Source of the DNA: JAEUPI01 sp963814435
GTDB lineage: Bacteria > Pseudomonadota > Gammaproteobacteria > Burkholderiales > Burkholderiaceae_C
NCBI GenBank assembly: GCA_963814435.1
Contig: CAWFCV010000006.1
Location: 248,001 to 312,000 of the forward strand
Direction: 5' to 3'
DNA: 64,000 nucleotides
Under the pieces are notes generated by a model. The model was not told where the DNA came from, did not search any database, and saw only the letters and a program-made list of their open reading frames with translations. The translations under genes were made by a program, and so were the position numbers. Of the stretch, positions 46,680 through 55,694 are shown piece after piece (within the stretch, counting starts at the first letter, position 1; each line of letters starts with the position of its first letter).

Positions 46680-47168
46680 TCACGGCAGGCGAACCAGGAA
46701 CACCGACTCGAACAGCCAGGCGATTGAAACGCAGGAAAGCACGGCGACCACCAGCGCCTGCGCGACGCCTCGGGTGACGCGCCGCTCTTCGCGCCACGCG
46801 GTCCAGCTGAAGATGGCCGTGAAGACGAAGACGAAGACAGCGCCCTCGACGACGAATGGCAGGCCGCGCCCCAACGTGAGGCCGGCGAACAGTACACACA
46901 GCACGGCGGCGGTGAAGGTTCGGCGCACCGAACCGGCCGGGGGTGCTGGCTGGGCCGGGTCAGTCGTTGCGACGCGCCGGGTCTGCAGCGCGAGTGCCAG
47001 CGCCAGCAGGATCATCAGCGCGCCGACCACGCCCGGCGTGAGCCCCGGCGCGGACCAGGGGTTGATGTTCAGGCTCTCGAGCCGGTCCATGCGCCAGGAG
47101 GCGATGACGATGCCGCTGCCCAGCACCGCCCAGATGGCGGCGTCGACGAGCTCGCCGCGACGCGACAC
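46680..47168 (-). CDS. tctB: Tripartite tricarboxylate transporter, small membrane subunit
   Basis: 162-residue protein with four helices (AAIWAVLGSGIVIASW, GVVGALMILLALALAL, FTAAVLCVLFAGLTLG, VVEGAVFVFVFTAIFSW) and the short motif PWSAPGLTPGVVGAL found in TctB proteins. The proposed start is GTG at 47168. The frame is open further upstream without an ATG, so the true N-terminus may be longer. Between tctC and tctA, as usual. Confidence 0.9.
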   Translation of the reverse strand: MSRRGELVDAAIWAVLGSGIVIASWRMDRLESLNINPWSAPGLTPGVVGALMILLALALALQTRRVATTDPAQPAPPAGSVRRTFTAAVLCVLFAGLTLGRGLPFVVEGAVFVFVFTAIFSWTAWREERRVTRGVAQALVVAVLSCVSIAWLFESVFLVRLP

Positions 47169-47231
47169 GGGTTTCAGCGCCGCCTGCTGCGCGGATCGGC
47201 CGGCAAACGTGGGCAGGGCGTCGGCATCGAA

Positions 47232-48248
47232 TCAGCGCTTGATGCCCAGCGATTCCGGTGACACCTTGGCCATGCCCGCGTCCTGCAGCAGGTAGGCATC
47301 GGTGATCACGGTCGGCCACACTGCATCGAAGGCGGCCTGGCCGTACAGCGGTGTGAACAGCGCGCCCTTGTCGTTGGCGTACTTGCGCAGCTTCTCCGAC
47401 GTGACGATGCGCTCGGCCCAGAGCTTGTCGACGGTGCTCACCACCTCGGCCGGCACCCCCTTGGGGATGAAGATGCCAAAGCCGGTGGTCACCTTCGGGA
47501 AGTTCTGGATGAACTGGGTGATCGGCGGGATCGTGCCGTAGCCCTCGATCACCAGCGGTTGATCGCCCACCACCGCGAGCGGCCGCAGGCGCTTGCCCTT
47601 GATCATCTCGGCCTGCTCGGGAGCCAGCTGCGTGGTGACCTCGGTTTCGCCGGACACCGTGGACACCACCGCCGGGTTGCCGCCGTCGTAGGTGACATGG
47701 CGGTACTTCACGCCGGTGGCCTTGGCGATGGCTTCCATCGCGAAGTGGCCCGACGAGCTGTTGCCGGCGGTCGACACCGACACCTGCTTGGCCTTCATCG
47801 CGTCGAGCAGTTGCGGGAAGGTCTGGTAAGGCGACGACGGGTTGACGCTGACGATCGAGACGTTGGTCACCGCGAGGTAGAGGTTGAAGTCGTCGACCTT
47901 GCTGTTGATCATGCCGAGCACCGGGTAGGTGCCGAGTTGCTTGGCGGCACCGGCAGTCCAGGTGTAGCCGTCCTTTGCGGCGTCCATCGCGGCCTTGGTG
48001 CCGATCGAACCGGCACCACCGGGCTGATTGACGACCACGATCTTCTGGCCGAGTCCGGCTTCGATTTCGGACGCGGCCAGGCGCGTCACCTGATCGGTGG
48101 CGCCACCGGCGGCCCACGGCACGATGATGGTGATCGGCTTGGTGGGTTTCCATTGCGCCTGCGCCAGCGCGGGCGCCAGCGACAGCGTCCCCAGCAGCAA
48201 CGCCGCGGACACCTTGGCACCCGCGCGGACGATCGGTGTGAATCCCAT
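47232..48248 (-). CDS. tctC: Tripartite tricarboxylate transporter binding protein (Bug family)
   Basis: Intact 338-residue Bug protein. Signal peptide MGFTPIVRAGAKVSAALLLG through ALAQA, then KPITIIVPWAAGGATDQVTR and IVVVNQPGGAGSIGTKAAMD, the two loops that bind carboxylate ligands. AAGGAGACAGGC precedes ATG 48248. First gene of the operon; its promoter region holds operator-like site 4 and the TetR gene lies just upstream. Confidence 0.94.
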   Translation of the reverse strand: MGFTPIVRAGAKVSAALLLGTLSLAPALAQAQWKPTKPITIIVPWAAGGATDQVTRLAASEIEAGLGQKIVVVNQPGGAGSIGTKAAMDAAKDGYTWTAGAAKQLGTYPVLGMINSKVDDFNLYLAVTNVSIVSVNPSSPYQTFPQLLDAMKAKQVSVSTAGNSSSGHFAMEAIAKATGVKYRHVTYDGGNPAVVSTVSGETEVTTQLAPEQAEMIKGKRLRPLAVVGDQPLVIEGYGTIPPITQFIQNFPKVTTGFGIFIPKGVPAEVVSTVDKLWAERIVTSEKLRKYANDKGALFTPLYGQAAFDAVWPTVITDAYLLQDAGMAKVSPESLGIKR

Positions 48249-48290
48249 GCCTGTCTCCTTGGTGGGGGCCCGCACGCCGCGGCGACCCGT

Positions 48291-48339
48291 GTTAACCGTA
48301 TGGTGAATCATATTCGCGCTCGGGCCGCTCCACAATCAA
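48291..48339 (-). promoter_or_regulatory. Promoter and operator-like site 4 of the tct operon
   Basis: On the minus strand TTGATT (48339-48334) and GAATAT (48315-48310), 18 bp apart, form a fair sigma-70 pair. Next comes the near-palindrome at 48291-48311, read on the plus strand as GTTAACCGTATGGTGAATCA, built on ACC-GTAT-GGT. It resembles sites 1-3, in particular site 2. Confidence 0.55.
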
Positions 48340-48356
48340 TGCGACCCTGGGTTGGA

Positions 48357-49010
48357 TCAGTCGCGCACCAGATAGCCGAGCACCAGGTCGGTCATGTGCG
48401 ACAGGCGCTCGACCTTGGCCTTGGCGCCGAGCAGGTCACGGTCGAAGATGGTCGACAGCGTGTGGCAGTTGCCAAGGTAGAAGTACGCGAGGCCGGCGAT
48501 CGAGATGTACAGCTGCACCGGGTCGACCGCGGCGCGGAACACGCCCGCGCGGTGGCCGCGTTCCAGCACGTCGGCAATGGTCTGGACCAGCGGCGAATGC
48601 ATCGTCAGGATGTTCTTCGACTGCTTCAGGTGCCGCGCGCGATGCAGGTTCTCGCTGTTGAGCAGCGTCAGGAACTCCGGATGCGCGAGGTAGTAGTTCC
48701 AGGTGAACGAGATCAGCCGCCGGATCGCCTCGGTGGGCTCCACCTGCGACAGGTTGAGCTGCCGCTCCTCGGTGCGGATGTTCTCGTACGCGCGCTCCAG
48801 CACCGCGAGGAACAGGCTCTCCTTGCTGTCGAAGTAGTAGTAGATCAGCCGCTTGTTGACGCCGGCGCGCTCGGCCATGCGGTCCATCCGTGCGCCACCG
48901 AGCCCGTGCGCAGCGAACTCCGCCAACGCGGCATCCAGGATGTCTTTCTGTGAGCGGTCGGCGTCGCGTGCGCGCGGTTCGACACTCGGGGTCAGGTTCT
49001 TCTTGATCAT
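48357..49010 (-). CDS. TetR family transcriptional regulator
   Basis: Intact 217-residue protein. TetR DNA-binding domain at residues 20-66: ILDAALAEFAAHGLGGARMD, AERAGVNKRLIYYYFDSKES. The C-terminal ligand domain is alpha-helical (ISFTWNYYLAHPEFLTLLNS). Start 49010. It lies upstream of tctC on the same strand and divergent to the ThDP enzyme gene; the site at 48291-48311 is a good candidate for its operator because TetR proteins bind ACCN4GGT-like palindromes. Effector unknown. Confidence 0.92.
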   Translation of the reverse strand: MIKKNLTPSVEPRARDADRSQKDILDAALAEFAAHGLGGARMDRMAERAGVNKRLIYYYFDSKESLFLAVLERAYENIRTEERQLNLSQVEPTEAIRRLISFTWNYYLAHPEFLTLLNSENLHRARHLKQSKNILTMHSPLVQTIADVLERGHRAGVFRAAVDPVQLYISIAGLAYFYLGNCHTLSTIFDRDLLGAKAKVERLSHMTDLVLGYLVRD

Positions 49011-49107
49011 CCGGGGCCCTCGGACAGTCGCGCGAGTATCAGGCCAGCGCGGCAGGGCGGGCAAGGCTTCGCATAATGCGGTCCTGCCCCACGCTGGAGT
49101 GCCATTC

Positions 49108-50817
49108 ATGAGTTCCCGAGTTGCCGGCCACGTACTCGTCGAGGCGTTGGTTGCGCAGGGCATCGACACCTGCTTCGGCGTGCCCGGCGAGAGCTTCCTC
49201 GCCGTGCTCGACGGTTTTCACGAACACCGCGACCGCATCCGCTTCATCGCCTGCCGCCAGGAGGGTGGGGCGGCCTTCATGGCCGACGCGCAGGGCAAGC
49301 TCAGCGGTCGCCCGGGCATCTGCTTCGTCACGCGCGGGCCCGGCGCCAGCAATGCCGCGGTCGGGCTGCACACCGCGCTGCAGGATTCGACGCCGATGGT
49401 GCTGTTCGTCGGTCAGGTGGCCAGTGACCAGCGCGACCGCGAGGCCTTCCAGGAGGTCGACTACCGCCAGATGTTCGGCCCCGGCACGCTGGGCATGGCC
49501 AAGTGGGCGGCGCAGATCGACAGTGCCGATCGGGTACCCGAATACGTGGCGCGCGCGTTCCACACCGCGCTGCAGGGCCGTCCGGGCCCGGTCGTGCTGG
49601 CCCTGCCCGAGGACATGCTGGTGACGCCGACATCGGCATCGGTGTTGCCGCGGTCGGTGACGGCAGCAGCGTGGCCAGCGCCGGGCCCGTTGCGCGACCT
49701 GCGGCCACTGCTGCTCGCCGCGAAGCGGCCGCTGGTGATCGCCGGCGGCAGCGGCTGGGATGCCGAGGCCTGCGCCGCACTGCAGCGCTTCGCCGAGAAC
49801 TGGCAGTTGCCGGTGGCCTGCGGCTTCCGCTTCCAGGACACGTTCGACAACAACCACCCGCTGTATGCCGGCGACGTGGGCATCGGCATCAACCCCAGGC
49901 TGGCGGCGCGCGTGCGCGAAGCCGACCTAATCGTCGCGCTCGGCGTGCGCCTGGGCGAGATGACCACCGGCGGCTACACGCTGCTGAGCGTGCCGCGGCC
50001 CGCGCAAAAGCTGGTGCATGTGCACGCCGGCCCCGAGGAGCTCGGCCGCGTGTATGACGCCGATCTGCTGTTGCAGGCGTCGATGTCGCTGGCCGCCAAG
50101 GCGCTGGAAACGCTGTCGGCCCCGAACGAGCTGCCGTGGCGCGCCTGGGCTGAGGCGGCGCAGGCCGACTATCGCGCCAACCTCGAGCCCACGCCGATGA
50201 GCCCGCTCGACCTGGCGCAGGTGATGAAGACCGTGCAACGCCTCGCGCCGGCCGACACCGTGTACACCAACGGCGCGGGCAACTTCAGCGGCTGGCTGCA
50301 CCGCTACGTGCAGTACGCCGGGCTGCAGCAGCACGGCCGCACGCAACTCGCGCCGACCTCGGGCGCGATGGGCTACGGCCTGCCGGCCGCGGTGGCGGCG
50401 TCGCTGCTGCACCCCGATCGCACGGCGGTCAACGTGGCCGGCGACGGCGACTTCCTGATGACGGGGCAGGAGCTGGCCACCGCCACTGCATACGGCGCCG
50501 GGCGCGGCACTGGCAAGCTGGTCTCGATCGTCGTCGACAACGGCAGCTACGGCACGATCCGCATGCATCAGGAGCGCGAGTACCCGGGGCGTGTCAGCGG
50601 CACGGATCTGTTCAATCCGGACTTCGTGCAGTTCGCGCAGGCGTTCGGCTGGCGCGGTGCACGCGTGGAGCGCACCGATCAGTTCGAGCCGGCCTTTGCC
50701 GAAGCGATGGCCGCCGACCGGCCGACGTTGCTGCACCTGTTGCTCGATGCTGACGTGATCACATCGCGCACCAGCCTGAAGGCGATTCGCCGGTCGGCGA
50801 TCGAACGCGGGCGATAG
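49108..50817 (+). CDS. Thiamine-diphosphate-dependent enzyme (acetolactate synthase-like)
   Basis: Intact 569-residue three-domain ThDP enzyme. N-terminal domain with catalytic Glu in FIACRQEGGAAFMADAQG, central domain RPLVIAGGSGWDAEACA, and C-terminal ThDP motif GDGDFLMTGQELATATAYGA ending VVDNGSYG. No FAD-binding evidence beyond the fold. The group includes acetolactate synthase, benzoylformate decarboxylase and sulfopyruvate or oxalyl-CoA enzymes; I cannot decide which. ATG 49108 follows GGAGTG. Divergent to the TetR gene, with only 97 bp between, so it may be under the same control. Confidence 0.9.
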   Translation: MSSRVAGHVLVEALVAQGIDTCFGVPGESFLAVLDGFHEHRDRIRFIACRQEGGAAFMADAQGKLSGRPGICFVTRGPGASNAAVGLHTALQDSTPMVLFVGQVASDQRDREAFQEVDYRQMFGPGTLGMAKWAAQIDSADRVPEYVARAFHTALQGRPGPVVLALPEDMLVTPTSASVLPRSVTAAAWPAPGPLRDLRPLLLAAKRPLVIAGGSGWDAEACAALQRFAENWQLPVACGFRFQDTFDNNHPLYAGDVGIGINPRLAARVREADLIVALGVRLGEMTTGGYTLLSVPRPAQKLVHVHAGPEELGRVYDADLLLQASMSLAAKALETLSAPNELPWRAWAEAAQADYRANLEPTPMSPLDLAQVMKTVQRLAPADTVYTNGAGNFSGWLHRYVQYAGLQQHGRTQLAPTSGAMGYGLPAAVAASLLHPDRTAVNVAGDGDFLMTGQELATATAYGAGRGTGKLVSIVVDNGSYGTIRMHQEREYPGRVSGTDLFNPDFVQFAQAFGWRGARVERTDQFEPAFAEAMAADRPTLLHLLLDADVITSRTSLKAIRRSAIERGR

Positions 50818-50946
50818 GCGGGCAGGGGGCTCCCCCCAGCGCAGGCCGGCGTGCGCAGCTTCTGGTCGAGGTAGTACGACAGCAGCGATCGCGCCACCCG
50901 CCTGCCCGGGCCGCGCCCCGGGTGCGCCCGCTAGAATCGCGCCCAT

Positions 50947-51023
50947 CGGGGTGTAGCGCAGCCTGGTAGCGCAACTGCTTTGGGAGCAGTGGGTCGAAGG
51001 TTCGAATCCTTTCACCCCGACCA
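50947..51023 (+). tRNA. tRNA-Pro (anticodon TGG)
   Basis: 77 bases with CGGGGTG / CACCCCG acceptor pairing, D-arm GTAGCGCAGCCTGGTAGCGC, anticodon loop TTTGGGA (anticodon TGG), T-arm GGTTCGAATCC and an encoded CCA. It lies between the ThDP enzyme and the LysR regulator. Confidence 0.97.
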
Positions 51024-51050
51024 TTCCCACCGTGTCCCGCCCGTCCGGCG

Positions 51051-51989
51051 ATGAATCTCAAGCACCTCGAATCGTTCGTGCGGGTGGCGGAGCTGGGCAG
51101 CTTCAGCAAGGCGGCCCGGGTGCTGGACGTGGCCCAGCCTGCTCTGAGCCGGCAGGTACGCCAGCTCGAGACCGATCTGCGCGTGACGCTGCTGCTGCGC
51201 AACGGCCGTGGCGTCGCACTCACCGACGCAGGAAAACGCTTGTTCGAACACGGCGTGCAGATCCTGCAGCAGGTGGCACTGGCGCGCGAGGACCTCGGGA
51301 CGCAACGCGACGCGGCGGTTGGCCACATCACGATCGGCATGCCGCCCAGCATCGGGCGCCAGCTCACGTTGCCGCTGATCGAAGGTTTCCGTGAGCGCCT
51401 GCCGCGCGCACGGCTGACCATCGTCGAGGGCCTGAGCGCGCACATCGCCGAGTGGATTGCCGGTGGGCGGGCCGATCTGGGCCTGCTGTACAACCCCGAC
51501 GCCCAGCCGGCGCTGGAGATCACGCCGCTGCTCACCGAGCGGTTGTGTCTGGTGCAGGCCGCCGGCTCACGCAAACGGCGGCAGCCGGTGCGGCTCGCCG
51601 AATTGCCCGATTACCCGCTGATCCTGCCCGAGCGTCACCAGGCGATCCGCCGCCTGCTCGAGACGCACGCCGTCCAGGCCGGCGTGAAGCTGCACATCGC
51701 GTGGGAGGTCTCCAGCGTGCCGGCGATCATCGACCTCGTGTGTGCCGGCACCGGCTGCGCCGTGCTCAACGCCAGCGCGGTGACGGCCTCGGGCCGGGCG
51801 CGCGATCTGCTGGTGCGGCCGATCGTCGAGCCGGAGCTGCCGAGCGTGTTGTGCCTGGCGCAGTCGGCCACCAAACCGCCGACGCCGCTGACGCGGCAGG
51901 CAGGCGTCTTGCTGACCGAGCTGGTCAAGCATCTGGCTCGGCCGGCGTCGGCGCGTCGCGCTGCGCCTAGCCAGGACCGTCATGGCTGA
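51051..51989 (+). CDS. LysR family regulator, probably of the lig/pmd operon
   Basis: Intact 312-residue LysR protein. N-terminal winged HTH MNLKHLESFVRVAELGSFSK and AQPALSRQVRQLETDLRVTL, then a type 2 periplasmic-binding effector domain (HITIGMPPSIGRQLTLPLIE, ADLGLLYNPDAQPALEI). It is co-directional with and directly upstream of ligJ, with 124 bp between. LysR regulators control protocatechuate 4,5-cleavage operons in related bacteria; the effector may be a ring-cleavage intermediate or protocatechuate. Confidence 0.92.
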   Translation: MNLKHLESFVRVAELGSFSKAARVLDVAQPALSRQVRQLETDLRVTLLLRNGRGVALTDAGKRLFEHGVQILQQVALAREDLGTQRDAAVGHITIGMPPSIGRQLTLPLIEGFRERLPRARLTIVEGLSAHIAEWIAGGRADLGLLYNPDAQPALEITPLLTERLCLVQAAGSRKRRQPVRLAELPDYPLILPERHQAIRRLLETHAVQAGVKLHIAWEVSSVPAIIDLVCAGTGCAVLNASAVTASGRARDLLVRPIVEPELPSVLCLAQSATKPPTPLTRQAGVLLTELVKHLARPASARRAAPSQDRHG

Positions 51990-52006
51990 GTGCATCAGCC
52001 CATGCC

Positions 52007-52042
52007 CAAAGGGTATAGCAGCTAGACGAGCAACACCCTTGG
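52007..52042. promoter_or_regulatory. Possible LysR binding region before ligJ
   Basis: Dyad AAGGGT (52009-52014) and ACCCTT (52035-52040) enclosing the 9-base palindrome TAGCAGCTA (52016-52024). It is in the right place for a LysR site, but the match to T-N11-A is weak. Confidence 0.35.
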
Positions 52043-52113
52043 CGCTGCCCCGTATCGCTGCGCACAATCGAGGCTGACGCGGCCCCGGCGGCGCCAGAAA
52101 GGACATCGGCTCA

Positions 52114-53142
52114 ATGATCATCGACTGCCACGGCCACTACACCACCGCACCAAAGGCGCTGGAGGACTGGCGCAACCGGCAGATCGCCGGCATCAACGAC
52201 CACTCGATCAGCCCCAAGGCCGCCGACCTGAAGATCAGCGACGATGAGCTGCGCGAGACGATCGAGGCCAATCAGCTCGAGCTGATGCGTCAGCGCGGCT
52301 GCGACCTCACGATCTTCAGCCCGCGCGCCAGTTTCATGGCGCACCACATCGGCGACTTCCAGGTCTCGAGCACCTGGGCGGCGATCTGCAACGAGCTCTG
52401 CTACCGCGTCAGCCAGCTCTTCCCGGACCACTTCATTCCCGCCGCGATGCTGCCGCAGTCGCCCGGCGTGGCGCCCGAGACCTGCATTGCCGAGCTGGAG
52501 AAGTGCGTCAGACAGTACGGCAACGTCGCCATCAACCTGAATCCGGATCCTTCCGGCGGACACTGGAACTCGCCGCCGCTGTCCGACCGGCACTGGTACC
52601 CGATCTACGAGAAGATGGTCGAGTACGACATCCCGGCGATGATCCACGTGTCGACCAGCTGCAACGCCTGCTTCCACACCACCGGCGCGCACTACATCAA
52701 CGCCGACACCACGGCCTTCATGCAGTGCCTGACGTCGGACCTGTTCAAGGAATTCCCTACGCTGCGCTTCATCATTCCGCACGGCGGCGGCGCGGCGCCT
52801 TACCACTGGGGCCGCTACCGCGGGCTGGCGCAGGAGTTGAAGAAGCCCCTGCTGAAGGACCACCTGCTCAACAACATCTTCTTCGACACCTGCGTCTACC
52901 ATCAGCCGGGTATCGACCTGCTGACCCGGGTGATTCCGGTGCACAACATCCTGTTCGCCAGCGAGATGATCGGCGCGGTGCGCGGCATCGATCCGGAGTC
53001 CGGTTTCCACTACGACGACACCAGGCGCTACATCGAGGCGTCCACGCAGCTGAGCCCGGCGCAGAAGCAGCAGATCTACGAAGGCAACGCGCGCCGCGTC
53101 TTCCCGCGGCTGGATGCCGCGCTCGCAAGCAAGGGGAAATGA
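52114..53142 (+). CDS. ligJ: 4-oxalomesaconate hydratase (amidohydrolase fold)
   Basis: Intact 342-residue protein, the length of LigJ/PmdE. Starts MIIDCHGHYTTAPKALEDW, with the HxH zinc motif, then FSPRASFMAHHIGDF, IPAMIHVSTSCNAC, RFIIPHGGGAAPYHWGRYRG and NILFASEMIGAVRGIDP. LigJ hydrates 4-oxalomesaconate to 4-carboxy-4-hydroxy-2-oxoadipate in protocatechuate 4,5-cleavage. First structural gene of the operon. Ribosome site AGAAAGGA precedes ATG 52114. Confidence 0.92.
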   Translation: MIIDCHGHYTTAPKALEDWRNRQIAGINDHSISPKAADLKISDDELRETIEANQLELMRQRGCDLTIFSPRASFMAHHIGDFQVSSTWAAICNELCYRVSQLFPDHFIPAAMLPQSPGVAPETCIAELEKCVRQYGNVAINLNPDPSGGHWNSPPLSDRHWYPIYEKMVEYDIPAMIHVSTSCNACFHTTGAHYINADTTAFMQCLTSDLFKEFPTLRFIIPHGGGAAPYHWGRYRGLAQELKKPLLKDHLLNNIFFDTCVYHQPGIDLLTRVIPVHNILFASEMIGAVRGIDPESGFHYDDTRRYIEASTQLSPAQKQQIYEGNARRVFPRLDAALASKGK

Positions 53143-53144
53143 CC

Positions 53145-53828
53145 ATGTACGAACTCGGCGTCGTCAAACGCAACATTGCGCGAGCCGACCTCGCGGCCGT
53201 CGACCGGCTGGCCGGCTTCGGCGTGGCTACCGTGCACGAGGCCCAGGGCCGCGTCGGTCTGATGCAGCCGTACATGCGGCCGATCTATCCCGGCGCACAG
53301 ATCGCCGGCACCGCGGTGACCGTGCTGCTGCAGCCCGGGGACAACTGGATGCTGCATGTGGCGGCCGAGCAGATCAGGCCGGGCGACATCGTGGTCGCGG
53401 CCTGCACCGCCGACAACACCGACGGCTTCTTCGGCGACCTGCTGGCCACCAGCTTCCGCGCCCGTGGCGCGCGGGGTCTGATCATCGACGGTGGTGTGCG
53501 CGACGTGAAGGTGCTCACCGAGATGGGCTTTCCGGTCTGGAGCAAGGCGGTCAGCGCCAAGGGCACGGTGAAAGCCACGCTCGGCTCGGTGAACATTGTG
53601 CTGGTGTGCGCCGGTGCGCTGGTGCATCCGGGCGACGCGATCGTCGCCGACGACGACGGCGTGGTCGTGGTGCCGGCGGCGATGGCCGGCAAGATCGCAG
53701 ACGCCGCGGCGGCGCGCGAAGCCAACGAAGGCGACAAGCGCTCGAAGCTCGCCGCCGGCGTGCTGGGCCTGGACATGTACAAGATGCGCGAGCCGCTCGA
53801 ACGCGCCGGCCTGCGCTACATCGACTGA
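53145..53828 (+). CDS. ligK: 4-carboxy-4-hydroxy-2-oxoadipate aldolase (RraA-like fold)
   Basis: Intact 227-residue protein, as LigK/PmdK. Blocks: LAGFGVATVHEAQGRVGLMQ, PGDIVVAACTADNTDGFFGD, FRARGARGLIIDGGVRDVKV (the GxxRD metal/pyruvate site) and VHPGDAIVADDDGVVVVP. It cleaves CHA to pyruvate and oxaloacetate, the last step of the pathway. ATG 53145 follows AAGGGG; an in-frame ATG at 53139 overlaps the ligJ stop. Confidence 0.92.
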   Translation: MYELGVVKRNIARADLAAVDRLAGFGVATVHEAQGRVGLMQPYMRPIYPGAQIAGTAVTVLLQPGDNWMLHVAAEQIRPGDIVVAACTADNTDGFFGDLLATSFRARGARGLIIDGGVRDVKVLTEMGFPVWSKAVSAKGTVKATLGSVNIVLVCAGALVHPGDAIVADDDGVVVVPAAMAGKIADAAAAREANEGDKRSKLAAGVLGLDMYKMREPLERAGLRYID

Positions 53829-53832
53829 CGCG

Positions 53833-54738
53833 ATGCACGTCGCCCTGATCGGTTATGGCGAGGTCGGCCGCATCCTGGCCGAAGACCTGCGCGCCGCCGG
53901 CGTTGCAGTGTCGGCCTACGACTTGAAGGTCGACACCGCCGCGGGTGATGCGATGCGCAGCCACGCACGCCAGCATGGCGCCAGGCTTGCCGAAGCGCAC
54001 GCCCCGGCGGTCCGCGACGCGGATCTGGTGGTATCCGCGGTCACCGCCAGCCAGACCGTGGCAGTCGCCGAGGCCTGCGCGCCGGCACTGCGGCGCGGCG
54101 CCTTCTTCGTCGATTTCAACTCCGCATCGCCCGGCGCCAAGGTCCGCGCCGCCGCCATCGTCAACGCGACCGGCGCGCGTTATGTCGAAGGCGCGGTGAT
54201 GACCTCGGTGCCGCCGTACCGCATCAAGGTGCCGCTGCTGCTCGGAGGTCCCGATGCGGCGGCGCTGCTGCCGATGCTGAGTGATCTCGGCTTCGTGGCC
54301 AAGATCGCCAGCCCGCGGCTCGGCGTGGCCTCGGCCACCAAGATGTGCCGCAGCGTGATGATCAAGGGGCTGGAGGCGATGGTGATCGAGAGCTTCACGA
54401 CCGCACGCCACTATGGCGTGGAAGACGCGGTGATCGCCTCGCTGCAGGAGACGTTTCCCGGCATCGAGTGGGAGAAGCAGGGCGCCTACTTTTTCCAGCG
54501 CGTGATCGAGCACGGCCGGCGCCGCAGCGAAGAGGTGCGCGAGGTCGCGGTCACCGTGCGCGAGGCGGGGCTCGAACCCTGGAGCGCCGCGGGCACCGCG
54601 CAGCGACAGGCCTGGGTCGCCGACTTGGCCGACCAGGGATTGTTCGGAGCCAGAGGTTCGCCCGGGTTCGCCCGCAGCGCCGACTGGCGCAACGAGGCGG
54701 ACCGCATCCTCGGTCAGATCAAGTCAAAGGCAGCCTGA
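53833..54738 (+). CDS. NAD(P)-binding protein with DUF1932 domain (6-phosphogluconate dehydrogenase-like)
   Basis: Intact 301-residue protein. N-terminal Rossmann fold MHVALIGYGEVGRILAEDL and FVDFNSASPGAKVRAAAIVN, as in beta-hydroxyacid dehydrogenases; C-terminal DUF1932 helices from SATKMCRSVMIKGLEAMVIE onward. Its reaction in this operon is not known. The LigU tautomerase gene is missing here, so one option is that this protein handles a keto/enol or reduced intermediate. It starts 4 bases after the ligK stop. A gene of this type also occurs in pmd operons of related bacteria (pmdF, from memory). Confidence 0.85.
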   Translation: MHVALIGYGEVGRILAEDLRAAGVAVSAYDLKVDTAAGDAMRSHARQHGARLAEAHAPAVRDADLVVSAVTASQTVAVAEACAPALRRGAFFVDFNSASPGAKVRAAAIVNATGARYVEGAVMTSVPPYRIKVPLLLGGPDAAALLPMLSDLGFVAKIASPRLGVASATKMCRSVMIKGLEAMVIESFTTARHYGVEDAVIASLQETFPGIEWEKQGAYFFQRVIEHGRRRSEEVREVAVTVREAGLEPWSAAGTAQRQAWVADLADQGLFGARGSPGFARSADWRNEADRILGQIKSKAA

Positions 54739-54739
54739 C

Positions 54740-55681
54740 GTGAAATTCCAGAAGACGCCCGGGTGGCTCGACTGGTACGCCGGCCCGAGCAAGCCACGCT
54801 TCCAGCTGCCACCGGGCAGCGTCGATGCGCACTGCCACGTGTTCGGTCCGGGCGAGCAGTTTCCGTATGCGCCCGAGCGCAAGTACACGCCGTGCGATGC
54901 CAGCAAGCAGCAGTTGTTCGCGCTGCGCGATCACCTGGGCTTCGCGCGCAACGTGATCGTGCAGGCGACCTGCCACGGCGCCGACAACCGCGCGATGGCC
55001 GATGCCTGTGCCTCATCGGACGGCAGGGCCCGCGGCGTGGCCACGGTCAAGCGCAGCGTGACCGACCAGGAATTGCAGCATCTGCATGCCGCTGGCGTGC
55101 GCGGCGTTCGCTTCAACTTCGTCAAACGGCTGGTGGACTTCACGCCGAAGGACGAGCTCATGGAGATCGCCGGACGCGTGGCGCAGCTCGGCTGGCACGC
55201 GGTGATCTACTTCGAGTCGGTGGACCTGCCGGAGCTGTGGGACTTCTTCACCGCACTGCCCACCACCATGGTGGTCGACCACATGGGCCGGCCCGACGTC
55301 AGCAAGCCCCTGGACGGCCCGGAGTTCGCGCTGTTCCTCAGGTTCATGCGCGAGCATCCCAACGTGTGGAGCAAGGTCAGTTGTCCCGAGCGGCTGTCGG
55401 TCACCGGCCCGAAGGCCCTGAGCGGCGAGCGCGCGGCCTACCGCGACGTGGTGCCGTTCGCGCGGCGCGTGGTCGAGACGTTTCCCGACCGTGTGTTGTG
55501 GGGCACCGATTGGCCGCACCCGAACCTGTTGGATCACATGCCCGACGACGGTCTGCTGGTGGACTTCATTGCGCAGATCGCGGTGACGCCGGAGTTGCAG
55601 CGCAAGCTGCTGGTCGACAACCCGATGCGGTTGTACTGGCCGGACGAAGCCACGCGGTCACACGGCACGCCTGCCCCATGA
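54740..55681 (+). CDS. ligI: 2-pyrone-4,6-dicarboxylate hydrolase
   Basis: Intact 313-residue amidohydrolase-superfamily barrel, as LigI/PmdD (which is near 295). GSVDAHCHVFGPGEQFPYAP contains HxH; further landmarks are IVQATCHGADNRAM, GVRFNFVKRLVDF, TTMVVDHMGRPDVSK and RVLWGTDWPHPNLLDHMPDD. It opens the lactone PDC to 4-oxalomesaconate; this family works without metal. Start is GTG 54740, 1 base after the previous stop, after AAAGGCAG. Confidence 0.93.
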   Translation: MKFQKTPGWLDWYAGPSKPRFQLPPGSVDAHCHVFGPGEQFPYAPERKYTPCDASKQQLFALRDHLGFARNVIVQATCHGADNRAMADACASSDGRARGVATVKRSVTDQELQHLHAAGVRGVRFNFVKRLVDFTPKDELMEIAGRVAQLGWHAVIYFESVDLPELWDFFTALPTTMVVDHMGRPDVSKPLDGPEFALFLRFMREHPNVWSKVSCPERLSVTGPKALSGERAAYRDVVPFARRVVETFPDRVLWGTDWPHPNLLDHMPDDGLLVDFIAQIAVTPELQRKLLVDNPMRLYWPDEATRSHGTPAP

Positions 55682-55694
55682 CACCGGAGACGCC

